DNA of 64,000 nucleotides from Viridibacillus arenosi (GCF_001955655.1 NZ_MSPW01000012.1:62001-126000); one strand, 5' to 3'; numbered from the stretch's first letter, positions 26,727-35,040 are shown. The notes: generated from the letters alone by a model not told the origin. A program made the numbers and translations.

Positions 26727-27284
26727 ATGAATAGACTAGTAATTATGACTGTTGGTAAAACTCATAGCGGTAAAACTACATTTGCAAAAGCTTTAGAAAA
26801 TCAGATGTTTAACTCTGTTGTCATTGATCAAGATAAGCATGCTGAATTCCTTCAAATGAATTACCAAACAATATTACCGGAACAAGGAAAGAATACAATT
26901 AAATACGCTCTGACACAAACCATTGTTAATTATGCTACTACTGAGACGAATTGCCATCTTATTTTGTGCAACTCAAATCGTAATCAAAAAGGACGTTTGA
27001 AGCTACTCGAACAATTCCATAACAAAGGATTTAAGAGTATTCTTGTGGATTTTGATATTCCTGAACATGTTCTTAAAAATCGTGTTGCGAAAAGTCAGCG
27101 TGATACTTCCATACTAAGAACCGCATCAACTTTTGCTGAAGTGCTTAGTCGACAGCACAATGAAACGAATCAAGATGATGTAGTCGCACCGATTAAAGGA
27201 GAGGCAGACCATTTATTTGTCATTAAAAACTCCACTGAAGTTGAATCGGTTATCCGAAAAATTGTTGATCTTGCTCAAATTTGA
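26727..27284 (+). CDS. P-loop kinase-like ATP-binding protein
   Basis: 185 residues. The Walker A motif GKTHSGKTT lies at 10-18. A DQDKHAEF segment, LILCNSNRNQKGR and VDFDIPEHVLKNRVAKSQR, with an LID-like Arg pair, resemble zeta-toxin or polynucleotide-kinase-type small-molecule kinases. No toxin-antitoxin partner gene lies next to it. The substrate is unknown. TTGGAG precedes the ATG. Confidence 0.7.
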   Translation: MNRLVIMTVGKTHSGKTTFAKALENQMFNSVVIDQDKHAEFLQMNYQTILPEQGKNTIKYALTQTIVNYATTETNCHLILCNSNRNQKGRLKLLEQFHNKGFKSILVDFDIPEHVLKNRVAKSQRDTSILRTASTFAEVLSRQHNETNQDDVVAPIKGEADHLFVIKNSTEVESVIRKIVDLAQI

Positions 27285-27373
27285 TACAACACTTAACTGT
27301 GTTAACTATCGAAAGCGAAAATTAAGGATTTGCCAAACGAATTAAACAACATTATTTCTTTTATACATTTGCA

Positions 27374-27979
27374 CTACTCCAAATGCATAGCAATCTCCAG
27401 TCCCGTTGCTTTATCATTAAAGATATCGCTGTATTCTGTAAACACTAAAGTCATCCCCGAAATATCGTCAGGTACTGGTGGAGAAACAATGAATGAATGC
27501 ATGAAGTTCCCAGTCGATCCTGACGCTCTGTCATTTCGACAATCATAAGCTTGTCCAATAGACAATGCAAAATGATTATGATTTAATTGATGATTCTTTC
27601 GTGTATCTATTGTTTCATTCCAATCGATATTAAGATGGACAATACTGGCATTTTCGTACTGTCTTATAAATGTGACAGTGTAAAATTTTTCATCAACTTC
27701 AACTGATTTTAAAACTGGTAGATGCTTTCTAAACCCACTAGGCTCAACTTGAGGTTTAAAAAAGTCATGCATTCTAACAGTTCCAAATAACGAACTTAAA
27801 TATTCTTCATACAAATCATATTTTGTTGCCCATTTTGAAAGCACTTCATCAGGTGGAAAAACTGGATGATCCATTGAAAGGTCCTTGCGTTGCTTTAATA
27901 AAGTACAAATTTGTTCATCAATCGAGAAAAGCTGTTCATTATAGTTATTTGAAGATTGCTCAATAGAGTTTCGTTTCAT
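27374..27979 (-). CDS. Hypothetical cytosolic protein
   Basis: 201 residues that I do not recognise. The first 50 residues are predicted to be helical and polar (SIDEQICTLLKQRKDL), like a chorismate-mutase-type or coiled-coil opening. The rest is beta-rich, with VTFIRQYENASIVHLNIDW and a C-terminal TLVFTEYSDIFNDKATGLEI. There is no signal peptide or membrane helix. A good ribosome site, GAGGGGAAG, precedes the ATG. Monocistronic and convergent with the P-loop gene. Confidence 0.6.
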   Translation of the reverse strand: MKRNSIEQSSNNYNEQLFSIDEQICTLLKQRKDLSMDHPVFPPDEVLSKWATKYDLYEEYLSSLFGTVRMHDFFKPQVEPSGFRKHLPVLKSVEVDEKFYTVTFIRQYENASIVHLNIDWNETIDTRKNHQLNHNHFALSIGQAYDCRNDRASGSTGNFMHSFIVSPPVPDDISGMTLVFTEYSDIFNDKATGLEIAMHLE

Positions 27980-28142
27980 CTAACTTCCCCTCAATTCTAT
28001 AATTTCATTAAAACTATATTACCTTTATTTTATACGATATAGAAAATTATAGTAAGTTAGTTGATTTTTTATAATTACTCATGTAAGCTTCACAATTAGA
28101 AAAGTTATCTAGAAAATAATTATTTTGAATACTATATGAAAA

Positions 28143-28192
28143 ATAAAAAAAGTCGAATTCCTATTAAGTGAAGGAATTGACTTTTCTTTTGC
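28143..28192 (-). terminator. Terminator of the TIMP-like gene
   Basis: AAGTCGAATTCCT and AGGAATTGACTT pair, with one mismatch, around ATTAAGTGA. The minus strand continues with TTTTTTTATTT. Confidence 0.75.
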
Positions 28193-28226
28193 ATTCAAAG
28201 TACCTATTTTTGTATCAATATCATAG

Positions 28227-28838
28227 TTATTTTTTTCGACGTCTTCTAATGATTACAACAGCTATCAAAAGTACTAACATTATTAAAGCAATATATATTT
28301 GTTTATTATTTGTTACGTTTACAGAAGGTGTTTTTTCTTGCCCTTTAATGTTTTCCAAAACTAATGTTACTTGTTCAGTAGGCGTCTGACCTTTTCCTAA
28401 AGCTTGAATATCCTCTTTAGCTCCGGATAAAGGCGCAGTTCTTGAACAAGCGTTAACTCTTAGTTCTCCATTGTCCTCATATGCATATATTAAATACTCC
28501 TCTTTTAAAGAGAATCCATAGCCACAACTGGCTGAACTCCTTTCTGTATAAACAATGACTTGTGTTTGGTCAACACCTTTCCATGATTTATCTACGCTAA
28601 ATAGTATAGCAATTGGATCTGCAGAAGATTGTATTTCATTATTTTTGTTTCTATCAACAATTTCAATAACTTTACCAGAGAAAACTGCCGAACTACTTTT
28701 TAAAGCTTCTTTTGGCGGATCCGGCTGAGCACATGAACAAGCATAACTTTTATCAATGGGATAAATCAAAACACTAATAAACAACATAGATAATAAAATC
28801 ACAATACGTATTTTGTTTTTCACAGTCTTTTTATTCAA
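28227..28838 (-). CDS. Surface-anchored TIMP/NTR-like domain protein
   Basis: 203 residues starting at a TTG (28838) after GGAGGGATCAAT. A signal peptide is followed by YACSCAQPDPPKEALKSSSA at 33-52, the Cys-x-Cys opening of netrin/TIMP-type domains, then VFSGKVIEIVDRN, SCGYGFSLKEEYLIYAY and a late VNACSRT Cys. A C-terminal membrane helix (about 178-196) followed by RRRRKK anchors it. Bacterial TIMP-like proteins are poorly understood; inhibition of a protease at the surface is only a guess. A Cys-rich small protein gene lies 45 bases upstream. Confidence 0.72.
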   Translation of the reverse strand: MNKKTVKNKIRIVILLSMLFISVLIYPIDKSYACSCAQPDPPKEALKSSSAVFSGKVIEIVDRNKNNEIQSSADPIAILFSVDKSWKGVDQTQVIVYTERSSASCGYGFSLKEEYLIYAYEDNGELRVNACSRTAPLSGAKEDIQALGKGQTPTEQVTLVLENIKGQEKTPSVNVTNNKQIYIALIMLVLLIAVVIIRRRRKK

Positions 28839-28883
28839 ATTGATCCCTCCATCTATGCTTATAGATTTTACAAAGTTGAATTC

Positions 28884-29081
28884 CTATTTTGTCTTACCTT
28901 CTTCTCTATATGTATCTACACAGTTTTTGCAAATACATTGCTTCCCCTTGCTCTCCTGAGGAACTAAATCAAAAATCCCTTTAGGAAATTTCTCTATATA
29001 ACACCAGCATTCATTTTGCCCTTCTATTCCTGCCATACATTTGTTTTCCTCACCACATAAAGGACAATGTTTTACAGTCAA
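28884..29081 (-). CDS. Cysteine-rich CWC-family small protein
   Basis: 65 residues. HCPLCGEENKCMAG, ECWCYIEKFPKG and QCICKNCVDTYREEG contain nine Cys arranged as in the CWC family, a probable zinc-binding fold. The start is TTG at 29081 after GGGGGGAGAAAA. It precedes the TIMP-like gene in the same direction with a 45-base gap, so the two may be co-transcribed. Function unknown. Confidence 0.78.
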   Translation of the reverse strand: MTVKHCPLCGEENKCMAGIEGQNECWCYIEKFPKGIFDLVPQESKGKQCICKNCVDTYREEGKTK

Positions 29082-29129
29082 TTTTCTCCCCCCTGTCTAT
29101 TTCACAATATAATTCAACAATTAACATTT

Positions 29130-29351
29130 TTAAGAGGATTCCTGATGATACTTATTAAAATCACAAATTTTGTTTTGCATAAAAAAATACGCCATGTATT
29201 TTATGTGAGCTATATACCCGCTATCAGACAAATGTTCATACTCTTTGTCTTTTGTTAACGGCAAAATATTTTTAACACTACCTTCTATCGTATTCGTATC
29301 AGATTGAACATTGACCAATACAGTCATGTAAATTCTATTTTTATATTCCAC
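29130..29351 (-). CDS. Possible hypothetical protein
   Basis: A 73-codon frame starting at GTG (29351), or at the internal ATG of MTVLVNVQSDTNTIEG. It reads like protein (LPLTKDKEYEHLSDSGYIAH) but has no strong ribosome site and no recognised relatives. It could be the remnant of a longer gene. Confidence 0.35.
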   Translation of the reverse strand: MEYKNRIYMTVLVNVQSDTNTIEGSVKNILPLTKDKEYEHLSDSGYIAHIKYMAYFFMQNKICDFNKYHQESS

Positions 29352-29594
29352 TGTCCCAATAACTTGTTTTTTTCTAAATTAATATGAAGATAATTTATTT
29401 TTATGCCAATTGATTTATAAATTGTATAACCAGCTTATGAAAATCCAAATGATTTACGTTTCATGCATTCAGTAATAGATCATACACTCATAATTACTGC
29501 AAAGATTAATGTAATAGTTGATATGATTTTATAGACTTTGTACATTCACTATCCCACTACCTTCAACTACGGCAATTACTGTATTTTACCATAT
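29352..29594. other. AT-rich gap without recognised genes
   Basis: Only short chance frames are seen. Nothing structured was recognised before the hairpin at 29601. Confidence 0.4.
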
Positions 29595-29638
29595 AAAAAA
29601 AGTCGACTTCCATTAAGAATCGACTCTAATTTTTTTCA
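29592..29638. terminator. Hairpin terminator
   Basis: AGTCGA and TCGACT pair around CTTCCATTAAGAA, with A7 before and T7 after, so it can work in both directions. No gene clearly ends here on either strand. Confidence 0.6.
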
Positions 29639-29730
29639 CTCTTATAGCAATATTAGTCCAATAGTCAATAGAATAGTAAATTACTTGTCCATTACAAAAT
29701 TAACTTGTCTGTTTATTAGTTTAATTTCAA

Positions 29731-29772
29731 TAAAAAAACAGGCTTATATTTGCATATAAACCCTGTTTTCAG
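29731..29772 (-). terminator. Terminator of the proline-tailed protein gene
   Basis: AAACAGG-C-TTATA pairs with TATAA-A-CCCTGTTT around TTTGCA, and the minus strand continues with TTTTTTTA. It lies about 20 bases past the stop. Confidence 0.75.
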
Positions 29773-29788
29773 CTCATTACTCACCCTC

Positions 29789-30178
29789 TTAACAACCTGG
29801 GAATCCCGGGGGAGCGAACCTACACCATGGCGGTCTTGGTGGCCTTGGTGGTCTCGGAGGATTTGGTGGTTGTGGTGGAAATGGAGGTCGCGTATTTTGG
29901 CATAACTGGCCGGCTTGAGTAATTGTTTGTATATCTCTTGAATGCAGGGGTAGTTGTTGTGGAATGCCGTTAACAAATCTTGTAATTTGTACTCCGCCAA
30001 AATTAGGATTTGTCAATTCATTTCCCCATTCACTAACAGAATCCAATCGAACATTACAATACAGTTGTCCGTTGTTCATCTGGATATCCACCATAAAACC
30101 TACAAATCTTGTAAGTTGAACTGGATTCAAAAAGGTATTGATTGCCACTTTATTGCCATATGGATCATAATAGAACAT
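29789..30178 (-). CDS. Protein with proline/arginine repeat tail, possible spore-surface protein
   Basis: 129 residues from the ATG at 30178, preceded by AGGAGAGATAGAAAG. The N-terminal 85 residues form a polar, beta-rich domain (FYYDPYGNKVAINTFLNPVQ, then TRFVGFMVDIQMNNGQLYCN). A tail follows of PPF/PPQ/PPN and three PPR units, ending with PWCRFAPPGFPGC. Two Cys close to the end could cross-link. Pro-rich tails of this kind occur in spore coat and exosporium-type proteins of Bacillales, but no family is recognised and the location is inference. Confidence 0.6.
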   Translation of the reverse strand: MFYYDPYGNKVAINTFLNPVQLTRFVGFMVDIQMNNGQLYCNVRLDSVSEWGNELTNPNFGGVQITRFVNGIPQQLPLHSRDIQTITQAGQLCQNTRPPFPPQPPNPPRPPRPPRPPWCRFAPPGFPGC

Positions 30179-30337
30179 CTTTCTATCTCTCCTTTCTTCG
30201 TTCAATATTGTAAAATATTCTTATATACATAATTAGGAAGTTGTCCTTATTCAATTGATTAATACACCTAATATTGTTACTTTTTATGGTTATCACTTTT
30301 TCGTTCTAAAACAATTAAAGATATGAAAAAAAACCTC

Positions 30338-30376
30338 ATCAAAAAACGCCATTAACCTTAATGGCGTTTTCATTTA
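30338..30376 (-). terminator. Terminator of the DUF305 gene
   Basis: AAAACGCCATTAA and TTAATGGCGTTTT form a 13-bp stem around a 2-base loop (about 30344-30371), with A and T tracts on both flanks. Confidence 0.85.
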
Positions 30377-30390
30377 CTATCTCAATAGTT

Positions 30391-30969
30391 TCAACATCGA
30401 TCAAGATGCCATAGTAGTTGTTGCATTTGTTGGATACCTTTACATTGAGAACTGATGATAGCATAGAGAATTGGCTTTAGTTCTGGACAAATATTGAACA
30501 TAAGTACGTTATAGGACATGCGGACAGCGCCTTCATGATGTGGAATCATTTCCCTAACAAAATTTGCATTTACGTCGTTTGTAATTTGGGCTGAGCACAT
30601 TTCGTTAAACATCATATCTGAAATTACTTTAAACTCATTCATATAGTAAGTATTTTCATAATCTGTATTAGTTATTTTACTACACTTATTCTGTATAGCT
30701 TGCATATTCGTGATACTTTTCGTTTGTTCAGAAATAATATTTGTAGCAATACTTTGTAATTCAAGATTTGTAGTGTATCGTAAAATATTCTTAGACATTT
30801 CGATTGCTGCTCTATGATGTGGGATCATCTGCATAATAAAATTATCTGAAATACTCTTCGTAAGTATTACACTAGTCATATCTTTTATCATCGTATCCAA
30901 GATCTTATAGTACGCTCTCAAATATTTTTTCGTCACAATACTTAAACTTAAAGGACAATTACTATTCAT
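30391..30969 (-). CDS. DUF305-family protein with two HH motifs
   Basis: 192 residues, two copies of the ferritin-like DUF305 helical unit. The metal-binding-type motifs are MIPHHRAAIEMSK (48-60) and MIPHHEGAVRMSY (141-153). The protein has no signal peptide, whereas many DUF305 proteins are secreted or membrane-linked and associated with copper or other metals. It could be a cytosolic or spore-associated metal protein. AAAGGAG precedes the ATG. Monocistronic. Confidence 0.8.
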   Translation of the reverse strand: MNSNCPLSLSIVTKKYLRAYYKILDTMIKDMTSVILTKSISDNFIMQMIPHHRAAIEMSKNILRYTTNLELQSIATNIISEQTKSITNMQAIQNKCSKITNTDYENTYYMNEFKVISDMMFNEMCSAQITNDVNANFVREMIPHHEGAVRMSYNVLMFNICPELKPILYAIISSQCKGIQQMQQLLWHLDRC

Positions 30970-31113
30970 TAGGCGAAAATCTCCTTTTTGAATAGTGTAT
31001 GTAGGCGTATATGATGCTGTGTCATAGGTTCCAATGTGTGAATTTTATTCCTCTTTTTAGATCTCAATAGTATAATCTATTTAAAAATAGAATGTAATAT
31101 ATGAGGGAGACTG

Positions 31114-31434
31114 ATGATCATGGTTCATGAATCAAAGGGTTCGCATTATGCAGTTATTTTTTCAAGCCAAAGAACTGAGGGTGATAAAGGCTATGGTATT
31201 ATGGCAGAAAAAATGGATCAACTAGCTAGTAAACAGCCTGGTTTCTTAGGAGTAGAAAGTGTTCGGGATTCTTTAGGTTACGGCATTACCATTTCCTATT
31301 GGGATAGCTTAGAGGCAATCAGCAATTGGAAAAATAATCAAGCACATCAAATTGCCCAGCAAAAAGGGATAAACGATTGGTATCAAAATTACAGTGTAAA
31401 GATTTGCAAAGTTGAGCGCGAGTATACTAAGTAA
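31114..31434 (+). CDS. Antibiotic biosynthesis monooxygenase (ABM)-fold protein
   Basis: 106 residues with the dimeric alpha/beta-barrel pattern: YAVIFSSQRTEGDKGYGIMA, KQPGFLGVESVRD, GITISYWDSLEAISNWKNNQ and HQIAQQKGINDWYQ. ABM proteins include quinol and heme oxygenases, but many have no known reaction. Either the ATG at 31114 or the better-spaced ATG at 31120 may be used after GAGGGAG. Monocistronic. Confidence 0.85.
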   Translation: MIMVHESKGSHYAVIFSSQRTEGDKGYGIMAEKMDQLASKQPGFLGVESVRDSLGYGITISYWDSLEAISNWKNNQAHQIAQQKGINDWYQNYSVKICKVEREYTK

Positions 31435-31578
31435 TTCAATAGCCATTGTAGTGACTAAATTTACTAAAGAATCATCAAGATTTTGTACATATTGAGCTAT
31501 AGGATCTTTTTGGATTTCCTGATACTCCTAACCCTTTTGGTGGAATGACTTTAAATTGAATTAAATAACTATTCTCAT

Positions 31579-31610
31579 ATAAAAAAGCGCTTAAATCAGC
31601 GCTTTTTTAC
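31579..31610. terminator. Bidirectional terminator
   Basis: AAAAAAGCGCT and AGCGCTTTTTT pair around TAAATC, between the plus-strand ABM gene and the minus-strand gene ending at 31645. Confidence 0.85.
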
Positions 31611-31644
31611 ATATTAAGCAAGGAGGAATTCTACTAATCTATTT

Positions 31645-32232
31645 CTACTTTTTTGACAAAAGTACCGAAATATTTACATCATTAAAGATAATGATGATTT
31701 TATTTGAAAGGTCGTAGTATTTTAAAGCATCTGTATATGTTGGTGCTTTTTTTATAAATTGGCCTCTTGATAGCTGAATTTTCATGTTTCGAAGTTCATT
31801 AAAAGTTGTAAATATTTCTCCATCTATTAAGTTATATTCTTTTAATAGGCGAATGTCTTCATGTGAAAATGTTACTTCATCATTTAACTGGTTGATACCA
31901 AGTCGGTGTACTGTAGTTTTTAGTTCGTTTTCTACCATTCCCCAGATCATTGAAATCGACTCGCCTGGTGATTCTTTTGCAATTTTGAGAATTTCATAAT
32001 CCATACTATCAAGTTCAAAAATTTTGTTCTCAATTAGGTTAGAGTTATTTAATTTCTTTTCTAAAACATCTAGTTTTTTTCCAAAATCCAACTCTATATT
32101 GTTGAAAGAAAATTTGGTGAGATTCGTTAGTATAAATCCTATTTGCTTTCTAAATAATAGGATAGCTAGTAGTATGACAATTGGCCAAATCATATCATCA
32201 ATTAACGCAGCAACAAATTCTGTTACATTCAT
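31645..32232 (-). CDS. Membrane-anchored hypothetical protein
   Basis: 195 residues. One N-terminal membrane helix (WPIVILLAILLFRKQIGFIL) is followed by a cytosolic helical segment (IELDFGKKLDVLEKKLNNSN) and a domain with winged-helix-like spacing, EILKIAKESPGESISMIWG to HEDIRLLKEYNLIDGEIFTT. Proteins of this outline occur near phage lysis genes and in chromosomal accessory regions. It follows an orphan holin gene by about 140 bases in the same direction. GGGAGGGG precedes the ATG. Not otherwise recognised. Confidence 0.6.
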   Translation of the reverse strand: MNVTEFVAALIDDMIWPIVILLAILLFRKQIGFILTNLTKFSFNNIELDFGKKLDVLEKKLNNSNLIENKIFELDSMDYEILKIAKESPGESISMIWGMVENELKTTVHRLGINQLNDEVTFSHEDIRLLKEYNLIDGEIFTTFNELRNMKIQLSRGQFIKKAPTYTDALKYYDLSNKIIIIFNDVNISVLLSKK

Positions 32233-32370
32233 AGTACCCCTCCCATCTATAAATAATGCTTTAATAATTAGAGGTATTGTTACTTTAAAGGTTCTATTTC
32301 CTCCTCAGTTTAATGTATTAAATAAATCTTATTTTGTGTGGTCAACTTGTACCGATTTTTTTCATGAATA

Positions 32371-32652
32371 TTATTTTTCATCACACTTCACTTTTGTATA
32401 TCGAAGTGCTTGTTTACTATCACTTATGCCACTCGTTGTCGGATCAATAACAGAATTATAAACAGCAACGATCACCGTAAAAAGAACAAAAGGATTTGAA
32501 ATAGCTTGAAGTAGGACATCAAATAATTTTGGCCAAGTACTGACATCCTCCCCTGTAATACCGAGATATCCCCCTATAGATGATGTAACTGCCAAAAACA
32601 TATGAAACCAAAATTGCGGGTTTTTTAATCGAATTTTCCAGTTTATCCTCAT
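32371..32652 (-). CDS. Phage holin, phi-LC3 type
   Basis: 93 residues from the ATG at 32652, spaced 6 bases from GGGGGG; an ATG at 32658 overlaps that site. INWKIRLKNPQFWFHMFLAV, the second hydrophobic segment PFVLFTVIVAVYNSVI and DPTTSGISDSKQALRY match phi-LC3 holins, which form membrane holes for an endolysin. No endolysin or other phage structural gene is next to it, so it is an orphan or prophage remnant. The C-terminal DPTT-GxSDS motif is intact. Confidence 0.85.
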   Translation of the reverse strand: MRINWKIRLKNPQFWFHMFLAVTSSIGGYLGITGEDVSTWPKLFDVLLQAISNPFVLFTVIVAVYNSVIDPTTSGISDSKQALRYTKVKCDEK

Positions 32653-32760
32653 TTTCATCCCCCCTTTAGATAGTTATACATATGTTACGGTTAATGCTTT
32701 CTTGCTTAGAAGTATGATAATTGTGGAGTGTTTGGTTGGTTTTTGGGTTGCTCGTATTTA

Positions 32761-32969
32761 CTTTGGCGCTACTCACTCTCCTTTTGGCGCTACTCACTCT
32801 CCTTTTGGCGCTACTCGCTCTCCCTTTGGTGCTACTCACTCTCCTTTTGGCGCTACTCACTCTCCCTTTGGCGCTACTCGCTCTCCTTTGGCGCTACTCA
32901 CTCTCCTTTTGGCGCTACTCACTCTCTCTTTAGCGCTACTCTCCCTATCTTTAACACTACTCACAACCT
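32761..32969. repeat. Ten tandem copies of a 21-bp unit
   Basis: The unit is approximately TTTTGGCGCTACTCACTCTC plus C. Copies begin at 32761, 32782, 32803, 32824, 32845, 32866, 32887, 32907, 32928 and 32949. The copy at 32887 is 20 bp and shifts the frame; the last two have diverged. On the minus strand seven-codon units read roughly SSAKRRV; on the plus strand they give Leu-rich frames. It sits between the holin and MFS genes. No spacers are present, so it is not CRISPR. Confidence 0.9.
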
Positions 32970-33100
32970 CCATCTCCAACCGCTCATTCCCCCTTAGCCC
33001 TCCAATCATTTTACATTTTCATCTATATCCAAAACACTTTTACTAATTTATACTGTTATTAAGGTTTTTGGTCTTTTTTTCTACATATGGGGGTGCTTTG

Positions 33101-34294
33101 GTGAATCGAAGACATGCTGGGATGATTATTGGGGGAATTTTGTTTTTAGTAGTGGCGATGGGGATTAGCCGCTTTGCACTTACACCGATTTTGCCATTTA
33201 TGCGACAAGATGTTGGATTATCTGTAGAAACTGCGGGGATGCTGGCTTCTGCAAATTATGTAGGATATTTCATTGGGGCACTTTGGGCTGGTTTTATAAC
33301 CCGCCATCCAAAAGGAATCCTCGGATGGTGCGCATTCATCAATGTACTTTCTGTTTTTGGTATGGGGTTGCTTGATAGTTTATGGATTTGGTTGATTTTA
33401 CGCTTGATTGCGGGGATTACAGGTGGCTTGATGTTTGTATTAACTTCTAGTATGTTGATGGATTATCTTGCTGGTCATTTGTTGACGAAATGGTCAGGCT
33501 ATATTTTTAGCGGTATTGGTTTAGGAATTGCTCTTTCGGGCATTTTTGTCCCTATTTTAGAATCGGCTTTTTCTTGGCAAGGTGCTTGGATAGGGCTTGG
33601 TATGTTATCCGTGTTGTTCGTATTAACGACGATGCTCTTGTGGCGTAAGCTGACAGCTCATGAACAGGATAAGAAAGCAGTAGTCTCCGAGAAGGTTTGG
33701 AAAGGATTTATGCCTTGGATGGCACTTGCTTACGGATTAGAAGGTCTTGGCTATATTGTGACCGGCACGTTTTTAGTTGATATAATTCATGAAATTCCTA
33801 ATTTAAGAGAGTATGCATCCTATAGCTGGGTTGTTGTCGGTATTGGTGCCATTCCATCTGCTCCACTTTGGATTATGTTGATGTCAAAATATTCACCTGT
33901 TCGTATCATTTCGATTGCGTATATTTTACAAGTCATTGGTATTTTACTTCCAATCGTCTCTCCGACTATTTTCGGTGTAATGACATCGGCATTTTTATTC
34001 GGTATGACGTTTGTTGGAATCGTGACGATGACCACGTCTTATGCAAGACAATTATTTCCAGCAAAGAGTGCTAGTGTTGTATCTGCTCTAACGACCCTCT
34101 ATGCGCTTGGGCAAATTATTGGCCCATTAATTGCTGGCAAACTTGCCGCTTATTATAAGAGTTATAATGTTGCTCTCATTTTTGCTGGAAGTGTAGTAGC
34201 AATTGCACTTTGTCTCATGTTGTTTGGGAGATGGAGGACAACGGAAAAAGAAGTACCAGAAAGTTATATGGCTCTAAAAAATATCGCTAAGTAG
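33101..34294 (+). CDS. MFS transporter, YbfB/YjiJ type
   Basis: 397 residues from the GTG at 33101, preceded by GGGGGTGCTTTG; the frame is open from 33068. Twelve membrane helices. GISRFALTPILPFMRQDVGL, then SVETAGMLASANYVGYFIGA, is characteristic of the YbfB/YjiJ family. Substrate unknown; relatives are drug- or metabolite-efflux candidates. Monocistronic, directly after a 21-bp tandem repeat array. Confidence 0.85.
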   Translation: MNRRHAGMIIGGILFLVVAMGISRFALTPILPFMRQDVGLSVETAGMLASANYVGYFIGALWAGFITRHPKGILGWCAFINVLSVFGMGLLDSLWIWLILRLIAGITGGLMFVLTSSMLMDYLAGHLLTKWSGYIFSGIGLGIALSGIFVPILESAFSWQGAWIGLGMLSVLFVLTTMLLWRKLTAHEQDKKAVVSEKVWKGFMPWMALAYGLEGLGYIVTGTFLVDIIHEIPNLREYASYSWVVVGIGAIPSAPLWIMLMSKYSPVRIISIAYILQVIGILLPIVSPTIFGVMTSAFLFGMTFVGIVTMTTSYARQLFPAKSASVVSALTTLYALGQIIGPLIAGKLAAYYKSYNVALIFAGSVVAIALCLMLFGRWRTTEKEVPESYMALKNIAK

Positions 34295-34334
34295 TTATTC
34301 TAAGTGATTTTTTGATTGTCAATTTCTATAAAGT

Positions 34335-34378
34335 CCTGAGCATGTTTTGAAAGAATTTTTTCAAACCATGCTTTTTTC
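34335..34378 (+). terminator. Terminator of the MFS gene
   Basis: AGCATGTTTTGA and TCAAACCATGCT pair, with one mismatch, around AAGAATTTTT, followed by TTTTTCAAT. Confidence 0.7.
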
Positions 34379-34485
34379 AATATGTAAAAAGGTCAAACAT
34401 CTAATAAAAGAAGGTTATTTGAAACTTAAATAGAATTACATCAATAAGGCTTTAAAAAATAGAGTATCTTAAAGGGGATTGGAGC

Positions 34486-34932
34486 ATGAATCGTTTAAAT
34501 TTAGTTACTTTGGGTGTTAAAGATATGTTAAAGTCATTACGTTTTTATCGCGATGGACTTGGATTTGAAGCATTTGTATACGGGAACGACGCCGATCCAG
34601 ATGTAATTTTCTTTAATAATGGAGGAACAAAAATTTCACTATTTCCAATTGATCGCTTAGCACAAGATATTGATGAAGATAATCCACCTGCAATCAACCA
34701 TGGCTTTAGTGGATTTACCCTTGCTTATAATGGAAAGTCAAAAGAAGAGGTTGATGAAATATTTGTATTAGCAAAAAAAGCTGGTGCGAAAATTGTGAAA
34801 GAACCTGAAACAGTTTTTTGGGGTGGATATAGTGGCTATTTCCAAGACCCAAACGGCTATTACTGGGAAGTTGCTTACGGAGAGAACTGGGAGTTCGATG
34901 AGAATGATATGTTAATAATTACTGAAGGTTAA
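34486..34932 (+). CDS. VOC (glyoxalase/bleomycin-resistance) family protein
   Basis: 148 residues made of two beta-alpha-beta3 units: NLVTLGVKDMLKSLRFYRDG in the first and FWGGYSGYFQDPNGYYWEVA in the second. The metal-ligand Glu of EVAYGEN is present. Such proteins bind metal and small molecules, with roles from isomerases to resistance proteins. Substrate unknown. GGGGATTGGAGC precedes the ATG. Confidence 0.87.
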   Translation: MNRLNLVTLGVKDMLKSLRFYRDGLGFEAFVYGNDADPDVIFFNNGGTKISLFPIDRLAQDIDEDNPPAINHGFSGFTLAYNGKSKEEVDEIFVLAKKAGAKIVKEPETVFWGGYSGYFQDPNGYYWEVAYGENWEFDENDMLIITEG

Positions 34933-34993
34933 CATGAGAATTTGATAAAACTGTGTATGAATTTAACAGCTTGGTTGTTACTCTATATTCATT

Positions 34994-35035
34994 GTAAAAA
35001 AGCTATCCAAAATTAAATGGATAGCTTTTTCTCAA
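34994..35035. terminator. Bidirectional terminator between the VOC gene and rnz
   Basis: AAAAAAGCTATCC and GGATAGCTTTTT pair around AAAATTAAAT. The genes on both sides converge on it. Confidence 0.85.
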
Positions 35036-35040
35036 TTCTA

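Noticed and set aside
29716-30000. A 94-codon minus-strand frame rich in His and Gln
   Set aside because: It overlaps the proline-tailed gene in another frame; its HQG/HRD repeats are a frame-shifted reading of the PPR repeat.
32761-32969. CRISPR-like array
   Set aside because: The repeats are directly adjacent with no spacers, and no cas gene is present.
32702-33046. Leu-rich or Ser/Lys/Arg-rich reading frames of 60-110 codons on both strands
   Set aside because: They are produced by translating the 21-bp tandem repeat in every frame; none has a convincing ribosome site and the 20-bp copy breaks the periodicity.
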